Source of the DNA: Oscillospiraceae bacterium
Lineage (GTDB): Bacteria > Bacillota_A > Clostridia > Oscillospirales > Oscillospiraceae
Direction of reading: 5' to 3'
DNA: 5,347 nt
Assembly: GCA_015068175.1 (NCBI GenBank)
Contig: SVLA01000131.1
Location: forward strand, 1-5,347
Made by a program: the position numbers and the translations under genes. The notes beneath the pieces were generated by a model. The model worked only from the letters and a program-made list of their open reading frames with translations. It was not told where the DNA came from and did no database searches. Each line of letters starts with the position of its first letter. The first letter of the stretch is position 1. This document shows positions 1 to 5,347 of the stretch, in pieces.

Positions 1-474
1 GAGCCGGTCCAGCATCAAAAAGGTCACGTTGCCCATGAGCAAGGTCACCAACGTCATGATGGTCCCCATTTCCTCAAATTCCTTGATCAGCTCCGCCATG
101 CCGAATACATGGAGCAGCAGCCAGTACATGGCCAGGATCACCACATTGAAAAACAGCAGTTTCCACAGCCATTTCAAGGGCAGTTTATCCATTTTGGGCT
201 TCAAAATCGGATAATATCCCAGGAACAGAAACACCGCCGCCGCTTCCTTATCCGGGCCCATCAGCAGGCTGAGGATGGCCACAGCCCCGTACCAGGCCCA
301 GGCCACCCGGCGGCCGCACCGGGCCAGCACCAACACAAGCAACAGCATGCACACCATGGGGCAAACAAAGGTCGCCACCGGGATCAGGCCACCCATGCAC
401 ATGACCACCACGGCCAATGCGGCGAAAATGCCGCCCAGGGCCATACTGCCCGCCGCACTTTTCTTACTTGCCAT
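1..474 (-). CDS. Multi-pass membrane protein, partial (C-terminus beyond window)
   Basis: The frame is open from an ATG at 474 to the left edge, giving 158 residues with no stop, so the C-terminus is missing. The product is strongly hydrophobic. Likely membrane segments lie at about residues 11-31, 33-52, 57-72, 77-92, 103-126 and 136-155, with a short basic N-terminus (MASKK). A charged loop containing GPDKEAA sits at about 73-79, and a LGYYPILKPKMDKLP stretch at about 85-99. The start overlaps the end of pncB by 11 bp. An in-frame stop lies just upstream, so ATG 474 is the earliest possible start; no good ribosome site is visible, which suggests translational coupling to pncB. I do not recognise a named family. 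The small hydrophobic architecture recalls substrate-binding S components of ECF vitamin transporters, and with the pncB neighbour a role in niacin uptake is imaginable, but that is inference only. The coding call is firm; the function is unknown. Confidence 0.8.
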   Translation of the reverse strand, partial: MASKKSAAGSMALGGIFAALAVVVMCMGGLIPVATFVCPMVCMLLLVLVLARCGRRVAWAWYGAVAILSLLMGPDKEAAAVFLFLGYYPILKPKMDKLPLKWLWKLLFFNVVILAMYWLLLHVFGMAELIKEFEEMGTIMTLVTLLMGNVTFLMLDRL

Positions 475-1915
475 TGTGTTTCAGCAGGTCGTACTTGATG
501 TCCCAGAGCTTCTGGCTCAGATCCACATAGTAGGTGTGGGGATTGTCAAAACGCTTCACTTCGTCCCACAGCGTATCCACCTGCTCCATACAGTAGGTGC
601 GGATCTGCTCCAGGGTGGGCAGTTCGTAAACCAGTTCACCGTATTTGAAGATGGGCACCTGCAGTTCCTTGGCGGTGAAATTGTACACCGTCTTGGTCTT
701 CCAGGTGGCATCGGGATCAAAGATCTCCATATCCCGGCTGTCGTCTACGGTCTCATCATAGACGCACATATAGTCGGCGATGGCCTTGCCGGTGTCGTTG
801 CCGAAGAAGCGGTACAGCTTCTTATAGTGGGGCGTAGTGATCTTGCCCACATTCTCGGAGATCTTGATCTTGGGTTTGACCTCCCCTTCCTGGTCCTCCA
901 CGGCCACCAGCTTATACACGCCGCCGAAGACCGGTTCGCTCCGGGCGGTGATCAGCCGCTCGCCCACGCCGAACAGATCGATCTGCGCGCCCTGTCGCAG
1001 TACGTCCCGGATGATATGCTCATCCAAAGAGTTGGATACGGAGATCTTACAATCGGTCCAGCCGGCCTCGTCCAGCATTTTCCGGGCCTTTTGGGTCAGG
1101 TAGGCCATGTCACCGGAGTCCAGGCGAATGCCGCACTTGGTCAGGCCCAGAGGCTTCAGCACCTCATTGAAGGCCCGGATGGCATTGGGCACACCGGACT
1201 TCAGCGTGTCGTAGGTATCCACCAGCAAGGTGGGATTGTCGGGATACATTTCACAGTAAGCCTTGAATGCGTCATACTCGGTGTCAAACATCTGCACCCA
1301 GGCATGAGCCATGGTGCCGCCGGCGCGAACGCCGAAGATCTGGTCCGCGATGACGCAGGCCGTGCCGTGGCAGCCGCCAATGTAGGAGGCGCGGGCGCCC
1401 AGCATGGCCGCATCGGGGCCCTGGGCCCGGCGGGAACCAAACTCCAGAACGGTCCGCCCCTCTGCCGCCCGAACGATGCGGTTGGCCTTGGTGGCGATGA
1501 GGCTCTGATGATTGATGCACAGCAGGAGGTAAGTTTCGATCAACTGCGCCTCAATGGCCGGGGCCCGGACCGTAATAATGGGCTCCTTGGGGAAAATGGG
1601 GGTTCCTTCGGGGACCGCCCAAATATCGCCGGTAAAGTGGAAATCCTTCAGATAGTCCAGGAAATCCTCGGTGAAGATGCCACGGTTACGGAGATATTCA
1701 ATATCCTCCGGACTGAAGTGGAGTTCCTGGATGTATTCCACGATCTGCTCCAGGCCCGCCGCAATGGCAAAGCCGCCGCCGTCGGGACAGCGCCGATAGA
1801 ACAGGTCAAAATAGGTGATCCGGTCCTTGTAGCCCTTCTTGAAGTAGCCGTTGGCCATAGTCAGTTCGTAAAAATCCATCAGCATAGTCATATTCAGCTT
1901 GTCGTTAACCTTCAT
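464..1915 (-). CDS. pncB: Nicotinate phosphoribosyltransferase
   Basis: This cytosolic enzyme joins nicotinate to PRPP, with ATP hydrolysis, to make nicotinate mononucleotide; it is the entry step of the Preiss-Handler route of NAD salvage. The protein is 483 residues, typical for the longer bacterial form. Family signatures seen are DFYELTMANGY near the N-terminus (14-24), FGSRRAQG (159-166), GGTMAHAWV (199-207, whose His is probably the family's phosphorylated His), LVDTYDT (231-237), RLDSGD (264-269, phosphoribosyl-binding region) and GVGERL (316-321). A GTG nine bases upstream at 1924 is also in frame, but it overlaps the GAGGTG ribosome site. ATG 1915 sits 6 bases after that site and gives the family-like MKVNDKLN start, so I prefer it. 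Its 3' end overlaps the downstream membrane-protein gene. A sigma-A-like promoter lies just upstream. No frameshift or missing motif was seen. A long open frame on the opposite strand here is only a codon-bias shadow. Confidence 0.96.
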   Translation of the reverse strand: MKVNDKLNMTMLMDFYELTMANGYFKKGYKDRITYFDLFYRRCPDGGGFAIAAGLEQIVEYIQELHFSPEDIEYLRNRGIFTEDFLDYLKDFHFTGDIWAVPEGTPIFPKEPIITVRAPAIEAQLIETYLLLCINHQSLIATKANRIVRAAEGRTVLEFGSRRAQGPDAAMLGARASYIGGCHGTACVIADQIFGVRAGGTMAHAWVQMFDTEYDAFKAYCEMYPDNPTLLVDTYDTLKSGVPNAIRAFNEVLKPLGLTKCGIRLDSGDMAYLTQKARKMLDEAGWTDCKISVSNSLDEHIIRDVLRQGAQIDLFGVGERLITARSEPVFGGVYKLVAVEDQEGEVKPKIKISENVGKITTPHYKKLYRFFGNDTGKAIADYMCVYDETVDDSRDMEIFDPDATWKTKTVYNFTAKELQVPIFKYGELVYELPTLEQIRTYCMEQVDTLWDEVKRFDNPHTYYVDLSQKLWDIKYDLLKHNGK

Positions 1916-1947
1916 AATGCACACCTCTTCGGTAATTTGATATCTAT

Positions 1948-1975
1948 ATTATAATCCTTTAACCAAAAATAGCAA
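1948..1975 (-). promoter_or_regulatory. Promoter for pncB (sigma-A type)
   Basis: On the minus strand a perfect TATAAT box (1953-1948) is preceded, after a 16-base spacer, by TTGCTA (1975-1970), which matches 4 of 6 bases of the -35 consensus. The -10 box lies about 32 bases upstream of the preferred pncB ATG, leaving room for a short leader with the GAGGTG ribosome site. It is back to back with the rightward promoter at 1987-2015, with 11 bases between the two -35 boxes. Confidence 0.65.
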
Positions 1976-1986
1976 CTGAAATTTTG

Positions 1987-2015
1987 TTGACACCGGGCAA
2001 AATCCGGGGTATATT
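1987..2015 (+). promoter_or_regulatory. Promoter for the thioesterase / P-loop gene pair
   Basis: A perfect TTGACA (1987-1992) is followed by a 17-base spacer and TATATT (2010-2015, 5 of 6 matches), the ideal sigma-A spacing. The thioesterase ATG lies 24 bases after the -10 box, so the leader is very short. The spacer contains an inverted CCGG...CCGG arrangement (about 1993-2008), which could be an operator or chance. Confidence 0.8.
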
Positions 2016-2023
2016 GGCATTAG

Positions 2024-2034
2024 AAAGGAGTGAT
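2024..2034 (+). promoter_or_regulatory. Strong ribosome binding site of the thioesterase gene
   Basis: AAAGGAGTGAT is a near-complete complement of the 16S rRNA 3' end (one G short of AAAGGAGGTGAT). It lies just before the ATG at 2040 and fixes that start. Confidence 0.85.
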
Positions 2035-2039
2035 CCGAT

Positions 2040-2426
2040 ATGATCATTGAAATTGGCATGAAAGGCGAGGCTTTCAGCCTTGTAGAACGGGCCGATACCG
2101 CCGCCGAAGTAGGCTCCGGTTCCCTGCTGGTCTACGCCACCCCCTGCATGGCTGCCCTGATGGAAGGCGCCGCCTGCGAAGCTATTGCCAAAGGTCTGAC
2201 CGAAGAAGAGACCACCGTGGGCATCGAGCTGAACCTGAAGCATCTGAGCGCCACCCCCGTGGGTCTGGAAGTCCGGGCGGAGGCCACCGTCACCGCCGTG
2301 GAAGGAAAGATCATCAGCTTTACCATCGAAGCCTTTGACGAGGCCGGCAAGATCGGCGAAGCCACCCACAAGCGGGCCCTGGTAAATCCTCAGCGTTTCC
2401 TGGACAAGACCTACCAGAAAGTATGA
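2040..2426 (+). CDS. Hotdog-fold thioesterase, fluoroacetyl-CoA thioesterase (FlK)-like
   Basis: This 128-residue cytosolic protein belongs to the hotdog acyl-CoA thioesterase superfamily, FlK-like branch, and probably hydrolyses a short acyl-CoA or acyl thioester. The FlK catalytic set is recognisable: Thr34 in YATPCMAALMEGAA, Glu42 in the same helix, and His68 in LNLKHLSATPVG. Their spacing equals that of Thr42/Glu50/His76 in Streptomyces cattleya FlK (constant offset of 8). The rest fits the fold: an N-terminal strand with VGSGSLLVYATP, and C-terminal strands VRAEATVTAVEGKIISFTIEAFDE and KIGEATHKRALVN. The start is set by a strong ribosome site and promoter. It overlaps the following P-loop gene by 4 bp (ATGA), so the two are co-expressed. 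Homologues are widespread in anaerobes that never meet fluoroacetate, so the real substrate is unknown and fluoroacetate resistance should not be assumed. Family confidence is high, substrate confidence low. Confidence 0.88.
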   Translation: MIIEIGMKGEAFSLVERADTAAEVGSGSLLVYATPCMAALMEGAACEAIAKGLTEEETTVGIELNLKHLSATPVGLEVRAEATVTAVEGKIISFTIEAFDEAGKIGEATHKRALVNPQRFLDKTYQKV

Positions 2427-2974
2427 AACTGCTATTACTGTTCGGCAATTCCGCTGTCGGAAAGATGACCGTCGGCCAGGAATTGTGCAAGATCACGCCC
2501 TTCCGGCTGTTCCATAACCATATGACCATCGAGCCCGTTCTGAATGTGTTCGGAACCTTTCACGCACCGACCATCCTGCGGCTGCGGGAAGTGTTTTTTG
2601 AGGAATTCGCAAAAACGGACAATTACGGTTTGATCTTCACCTATATGTGGGCCTTTGATATGCAATCAGATTGGGACTATGTTGCCCATGTGAAGGAGAT
2701 TTTCGGCCTTCCGGAAGAAGAAGTATACCATGTAGAGCTGGTGGCGCCTCAGGAAGTGCGCCTGGAGCGCAACGCCACCGAAAACCGGCTGAAACACAAG
2801 GCATCCAAACGGGACATTGACGCATCCAACGCCCGGCTGATCCGGGATGACGAGCAGCATCGCTGCGAAAGTTTGCCTGGGGAATTGCAGTTTCAGAACT
2901 ATCTGCGTCTGGAAAACGCAAACATCTCCCCTGCCGAAGCCGCCCGAATCATCAAGAAAACCTTTGCCTTTTAA
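2423..2974 (+). CDS. P-loop NTP-binding protein, small-kinase-like (AAA/shikimate-kinase-like annotation)
   Basis: The protein has 183 residues. The N-terminus MKLLLLFGNSAVGKMT is a beta strand plus Walker A loop (Gly8, Gly13, Lys14), followed by HNHMTIEP (31-38). A hydrophobic strand GLIFTYMWAFD (69-79) occupies the Walker-B-like place. ERNATENRL and KASKRD (115-131) supply basic residues that resemble a kinase lid. The end LRLENANISPAEAARII (161-177) also fits a family I recall from Firmicutes, usually annotated only as AAA family ATPase or shikimate-kinase-like protein. It probably phosphorylates a small molecule, but nothing here shows the substrate. The start ATG overlaps the thioesterase stop as ATGA and has only a weak ribosome site, so translation is probably coupled. 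Lys-Met-Thr after the P-loop Gly, instead of Lys-Ser/Thr, is to my memory normal in this family rather than a defect. The length looks complete. True AroK is unlikely, because no shikimate-pathway genes are nearby and the downstream motifs differ. Confidence 0.85.
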   Translation: MKLLLLFGNSAVGKMTVGQELCKITPFRLFHNHMTIEPVLNVFGTFHAPTILRLREVFFEEFAKTDNYGLIFTYMWAFDMQSDWDYVAHVKEIFGLPEEEVYHVELVAPQEVRLERNATENRLKHKASKRDIDASNARLIRDDEQHRCESLPGELQFQNYLRLENANISPAEAARIIKKTFAF

Positions 2975-3108
2975 AAAGGGTTTGTTGCAAAATATAGAAA
3001 TCTCATGTCAAGATTGAAGGGCGTTCAATGTGTGTCCCTCTAATACATTCACAACATACGGACCCCCCACCCAGGGTGTGCGCAACAGACATCTACAAGG
3101 AGTATCTT
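2975..3108 (+). other. Intergenic leader of the lipoprotein gene
   Basis: This 134-base stretch is noticeably more AT-rich at its left end than the neighbouring genes. It ends with a clear AAGGAG ribosome site (3097-3102) 6 bases before the ATG at 3109. I found no convincing -35/-10 pair and no U-tract terminator after the P-loop gene, so it is open whether the lipoprotein gene has its own promoter or is read through from upstream. A short palindrome CACCC-A-GGGTG sits at 3068-3078. Confidence 0.5.
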
Positions 3109-3423
3109 ATGAAGAAAATAATCGTATTTCTTTTGTTTCTGGCAGTATGCTGTAGTATCACCGCTTGTGCGACCAAATCCCTTCCGGAAATCACAGCTCT
3201 GGAATCCATGACAGATACAGAAATCACGGTAATGCTGATCGGACGGAATCGGCAGGAGCTGATCGACCAGTGGGGCGAACCGCTATCCACCGATGAAGAA
3301 AGAAGCCAGGATGTTTTCCATCTGAACCCGGAACACTTGCCCGACCAAAGTCACAAGATTATTGTCGTCTACTATGATGACAATTTCAGAATTACGAAGG
3401 TTTCTGTTGACTATTGCAATTAA
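3109..3423 (+). CDS. Small secreted lipoprotein with BamE/SmpA-like pattern
   Basis: The protein has 104 residues. The N-terminus MKKIIVFLLFLAVCCSITAC is a typical type II signal peptide with lipobox ITAC (17-20), so Cys20 is probably lipidated and the mature 85-residue protein anchored on the outer face of the membrane. The mature part has the pattern MLIGRNRQELIDQWGEP (about 43-59), then a strand, then KIIVVYYDDNFRITKVSVDYC near the end. This resembles the SmpA/OmlA/BamE fold (a helix ending in a GxP turn, then beta strands). An in-frame ATG at 3028 would add 27 residues unlike any signal peptide; the AAGGAG site before 3109 decides the start. Base composition is lower in GC than the flanking genes, which may hint at separate acquisition or simply reflect a less constrained gene. 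The gene is followed at once by a strong terminator. The lipoprotein call is firm, the fold assignment moderate, the function unknown. Confidence 0.85.
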   Translation: MKKIIVFLLFLAVCCSITACATKSLPEITALESMTDTEITVMLIGRNRQELIDQWGEPLSTDEERSQDVFHLNPEHLPDQSHKIIVVYYDDNFRITKVSVDYCN

Positions 3424-3429
3424 CGCAAG

Positions 3430-3460
3430 CAGCAGTACGGCTCAGCCGTACTGCTGTTTT
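3430..3460 (+). terminator. Rho-independent terminator between convergent genes
   Basis: A perfect 12-bp stem (3430-3441 pairing with 3445-3456) with a TCA loop is followed by TTTT and a T-rich stretch. It begins 7 bases after the lipoprotein stop and so ends that transcript. Read on the minus strand it lies just after recR, but the following bases there form only a weak T tract, so termination of the dnaX-ybaB-recR transcript may be less efficient. Confidence 0.88.
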
Positions 3461-3465
3461 CCTGT

Positions 3466-4065
3466 TCAGATCTCTTGTCTGCCTTCCAGGGCCCGGGAGA
3501 GGGTCACCTCGTCGGCGTATTCCAACTGGCTGCCCACGGGCACACCGTAAGCCAAACGGGTCAAACGGACCTCCATGGGCCGCAGAAGCCGGGAAATGTA
3601 CATGGCCGTGGCCTCGCCTTCCGTATCGGGATTGGTGGCCATAATGACCTCCCGAATGCCGCCGGCGGCGATCCGGTGGAGCAATTCCTTGATCCGGATG
3701 TCGTCCTGGGTCACATGATTGAGTGGGCTGATAACGCCGTGCAGCACATGGTAAGTGCCGTTGAACTCCCGGCTGCGCTCCATGGCGATCACATCCTTGG
3801 GTTCTGCCACCACGCAGATGATACTGCGGTCCCGCAAATCATCATCACAGATGGGACAAAGCTCCCGATCCGTCAGATTCTGACACACCGGGCAGGTATG
3901 GACTGTATTTTTGGCCCGCAGGATGGCATCGGCAAATTCCTGAGCCTCTTCCTGGGGCAGACCCAGCACATAAAAGGCCAGGCGCTGGGCGGTTTTGCCG
4001 CCGATGCCCGGCAGACGGGCAAACTGATCGGCCAATTCCTGCAAAGCGGCGGGAAAGTAATTCAT
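3466..4065 (-). CDS. recR: Recombination mediator protein RecR
   Basis: RecR acts with RecO (and RecF) to load RecA onto SSB-coated single-stranded DNA during gap repair. The protein is 199 residues, almost exactly the family norm. In order there is an N-terminal helix-hairpin-helix with LPGIGGKTAQRLA (18-30), a four-Cys zinc site at Cys58, Cys61, Cys70 and Cys73 (CPVC...CPIC), a Toprim domain starting at VVAEPKD with Glu88, then NPDTEGEATAMYISR (about 145-159), and the conserved C-terminal RLAYGVPVGSQLEYADEVTLSRALEGR. The start ATG at 4065 is preceded by GAGGA at 7 bases spacing, and this ribosome site overlaps the ybaB stop codon, so translation is probably coupled. It is the last gene of the dnaX-ybaB-recR block, a conserved order in many bacteria. 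No anomalies. Confidence 0.98.
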   Translation of the reverse strand: MNYFPAALQELADQFARLPGIGGKTAQRLAFYVLGLPQEEAQEFADAILRAKNTVHTCPVCQNLTDRELCPICDDDLRDRSIICVVAEPKDVIAMERSREFNGTYHVLHGVISPLNHVTQDDIRIKELLHRIAAGGIREVIMATNPDTEGEATAMYISRLLRPMEVRLTRLAYGVPVGSQLEYADEVTLSRALEGRQEI

Positions 4066-4075
4066 GCTCTATTCC

Positions 4076-4420
4076 TCAAAACAGACCGCCCAGATTCATG
4101 CCGCCGGTGAGCCGGGACATATTGGCCGCGGCATCGGCATCCGCCGCCCGCATGGCCTCATTCACAGCCGCAATGATCATATCCTGCAGCATTTCCACAT
4201 CGTCAGGATCCACAGCCTCAGGCTTGATCTCAATATTGAGCACTTCGTGCTTGCCATTGACGGTGGCGGTGACCATACCGCCGCCGGAGGTGGCAGAATA
4301 GGTCTTCTTCTCCATCTCTTCCTGCATACGGAGCATATCCTGCTGCATCTTCTGGGCCTGCCGCATCATTGCAGCCTGATTCATGCCGCCGGGCATACCG
4401 CGAAAATTGTTCTTTGCCAT
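4076..4420 (-). CDS. ybaB: YbaB/EbfC family nucleoid-associated protein
   Basis: The protein is 114 residues, close to the family norm of about 100-110. It is a small dimeric DNA-binding, nucleoid-associated protein, by homology to E. coli YbaB and Borrelia EbfC. The N-terminal part is a Met/Gln-rich helix (MNQAAMMRQAQKMQQDML, about 13-30) continuing into an EEMEKK coiled segment. The core is the family sheet (SATSGGGMVTATVNGKHEVLNIEIKPEAVDPDDVEMLQDMIIAAVNEA in overlapping parts, about 42-89), and the tail is the characteristic GGMNLGGLF. The ribosome site TAAGGAG overlaps the TAA stop of dnaX. Only 10 bases separate its stop from recR. Its position between dnaX and recR is the classical one and supports the assignment. 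Confidence 0.97.
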   Translation of the reverse strand: MAKNNFRGMPGGMNQAAMMRQAQKMQQDMLRMQEEMEKKTYSATSGGGMVTATVNGKHEVLNIEIKPEAVDPDDVEMLQDMIIAAVNEAMRAADADAAANMSRLTGGMNLGGLF

Positions 4421-4431
4421 GTTCGTTCTCC

Positions 4432-5346
4432 TTAATCTTTAATGGTTACAATATCACTATGTGCTCTGCCAAAATTCATCAGTTGTTCCATGGGGCCATC
4501 AGAATCGGGCCGGGCCGATTGATCCACCGCAACGGCGGTGACATTTCTTCCCAAAATGGCCGAAGCCTTCCGGGCCACCAGGGCCAGCAGTTCCGGTTTG
4601 TTGATCATTTCCAGGGTGAAGCTGTTGCTGCAAACCAGAATGACCCGGTTGCCGCTGACGCTTCCCTTGACCAACGGATTGGGGGATGTGGTGAAAAATC
4701 CGGACACCGGCGGCCGCAGTTCCGTCCGCAAAGACGTGACCAGGTCCGCCCAGAATCCCACGGGTGCTTCATCCACCGGGGCCGGATTGGGGGCAGGCTT
4801 GGGTGCCGGCGCATCCTCCGCAGGCGGCGCATCCTCATCCCCGGGAAAAGGCGGCAGTTCTTCTTCCGGCTCTTCCGGCGCTGCGGGCATCGCCGCAGGC
4901 GCGGCCACCACGCCGTTTTTCAGTTGCTCCTCCACCCGGGACAGCCGGGCGTTGAGGCTTTGGGCATCCAGTTCCAGTTCCGGCTGGCACAAACTGATAA
5001 TGCACAGCTCCGCATCCAGCCGGCGGCTGGCGCTGCGGGTAAATCCGAACATGGTCTGCTCCAGCTTTTCCATGATGCGGATCAGTTCTCCGCTGCTGAA
5101 TACGTCCACCAGTTTTTTCGCCTCGGCATCGGTAGCCACACCGGAGAGCATGGTAATGCCCGCATCAGGGGCCGTCTTCAGGATCAGCAGATCCCGGGCC
5201 AGACAGGCCAGTTCATCCAGCAAGGCCCCCAGGTCCTTGCCGTCGGCATAGAGTCGGTTGAACAGTTCCAGGGCCTTGCGGGTGTCTTTGGCACCAATGT
5301 ATCCCATGAGCTCGCCGCATTTCTGCTCGCCGGCGATGCCGAGGCA
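4432..5346 (-). CDS. dnaX: DNA polymerase III subunit gamma/tau, C-terminal part (5' end outside window)
   Basis: The frame is open to the right edge, giving 304 residues before the TAA; an internal Met at 5307 is not the real start, because the frame continues upstream (CLGIAGEQKCGEL). The visible residues begin in the region following the ATPase part of the clamp-loader subunit. Domain III (collar) covers about 1-127, with the family-like stretch ADGKDLGALLDELACLARDLLILK (about 34-57) and GFTRSASRRLDAELCIISLC (about 101-120). A short heptad helix ends at VEEQLKNG (about 138-145). A Pro/Glu/Ala linker runs from about 147 to 195, and a tau-type tail begins with FWADLVTSLRTELRPP and ends with SDIVTIKD. 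The tail is expected to contact polymerase and helicase partners, but it is poorly conserved. AAA+ domains I-II with Walker A are outside the window. This is the first visible gene of the dnaX-ybaB-recR transcript; its promoter lies off the right edge. Confidence 0.93.
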   Translation of the reverse strand, partial: CLGIAGEQKCGELMGYIGAKDTRKALELFNRLYADGKDLGALLDELACLARDLLILKTAPDAGITMLSGVATDAEAKKLVDVFSSGELIRIMEKLEQTMFGFTRSASRRLDAELCIISLCQPELELDAQSLNARLSRVEEQLKNGVVAAPAAMPAAPEEPEEELPPFPGDEDAPPAEDAPAPKPAPNPAPVDEAPVGFWADLVTSLRTELRPPVSGFFTTSPNPLVKGSVSGNRVILVCSNSFTLEMINKPELLALVARKASAILGRNVTAVAVDQSARPDSDGPMEQLMNFGRAHSDIVTIKD

Positions 5347-5347
5347 T

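Noticed and set aside
275..1954. Very long open frame (559 codons) on the plus strand opposite pncB
   Set aside because: It mirrors pncB codon by codon, has no ribosome site, and its translation lacks any domain pattern. High GC with strong third-position bias commonly leaves the antisense frame open.
2955..2990. Possible terminator after the P-loop gene (AAACCTTT ... AAAGGGTTT)
   Set aside because: The inverted repeat is imperfect, AT-rich and overlaps the end of the coding sequence, with no clean U tract after it.
2982..3049. Candidate promoters for the lipoprotein gene, such as TTGAAG (3014-3019) with TCTAAT (3039-3044), or TATAGA at 2993-2998
   Set aside because: The first pair has a 19-base spacer and lacks the key A of the -10 box; the second has no -35 partner. 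Neither is better than chance in AT-rich sequence.
3068..3078. Short palindrome CACCC-A-GGGTG before the lipoprotein gene
   Set aside because: The one-base loop cannot form a hairpin, and the arms are short and C/G-biased next to a C run; a chance origin is likely without comparative support.
3028..3108. N-terminal extension of the lipoprotein from ATG 3028
   Set aside because: It would bury the signal peptide behind 27 polar residues, and the strong ribosome site sits directly before ATG 3109.
3475..4110. Plus-strand open frame of 211 codons opposite recR
   Set aside because: Same antisense-shadow effect; recR is unambiguous on the minus strand.
4838..4926. Possible programmed -1 frameshift at CTG AAA AAC in dnaX, which would give a short gamma form
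   Set aside because: The place, just after the collar domain, is suggestive, and the -1 frame stops about 26 codons later. However, GAAAAAC is not a good slippery heptamer, the A run is only five long, and I saw no clear internal ribosome site or stem-loop. It does not meet the standard of the E. coli A-AAA-AAG signal.
4538..5251. Plus-strand Ser/Ala-rich open frame opposite dnaX
   Set aside because: Low-complexity mirror of the DnaX linker and collar, with no ribosome site or recognisable domain.

Overview
The window is a compact, ordinary chromosomal segment of a fairly GC-rich Gram-positive anaerobe. It most resembles gut Clostridia of the Oscillospirales type. I base this on the dnaX-ybaB-recR order with a short, Pro/Glu/Ala-rich DnaX tail, on strong AAGGAG-type ribosome sites, on sigma-A style promoters, on the clostridial look of the nicotinate phosphoribosyltransferase, and on a signal-peptidase-II lipoprotein. 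The taxonomic call is inference; no rRNA or other marker beyond these genes is present.

The left part (1-1915) is a minus-strand pair. pncB (nicotinate phosphoribosyltransferase, NAD salvage) overlaps by 11 bp with a downstream gene for a multi-pass membrane protein that runs off the left edge. A short intergenic region (1916-2039) holds back-to-back promoters: one drives pncB leftward, the other drives a plus-strand pair rightward. That pair is a hotdog-fold thioesterase of the fluoroacetyl-CoA thioesterase (FlK)-like type with its Thr/Glu/His catalytic set intact, and a P-loop nucleotide-binding protein of the small-kinase type. The two share an ATGA stop/start overlap.

After a 134-bp gap lies a small plus-strand lipoprotein gene (3109-3423) with a BamE/SmpA-like sequence pattern, closed by a very regular 12-bp hairpin terminator. 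The right part (3466-5347) is the conserved minus-strand replication/repair block dnaX (5' end outside the window), ybaB and recR. In this block each ribosome binding site touches or overlaps the preceding stop codon, so it is almost certainly one transcript ending at the shared convergent gap 3424-3465.

I see no CRISPR array, transposase, tRNA, rRNA, phage gene or defence-type system. The most worthwhile leads are modest: the membrane protein co-translated with pncB (possible link to niacin uptake), the FlK-like thioesterase/P-loop pair of unknown substrate, the palindromic spacer in its promoter, and the BamE-like lipoprotein in what appears to be a Gram-positive.
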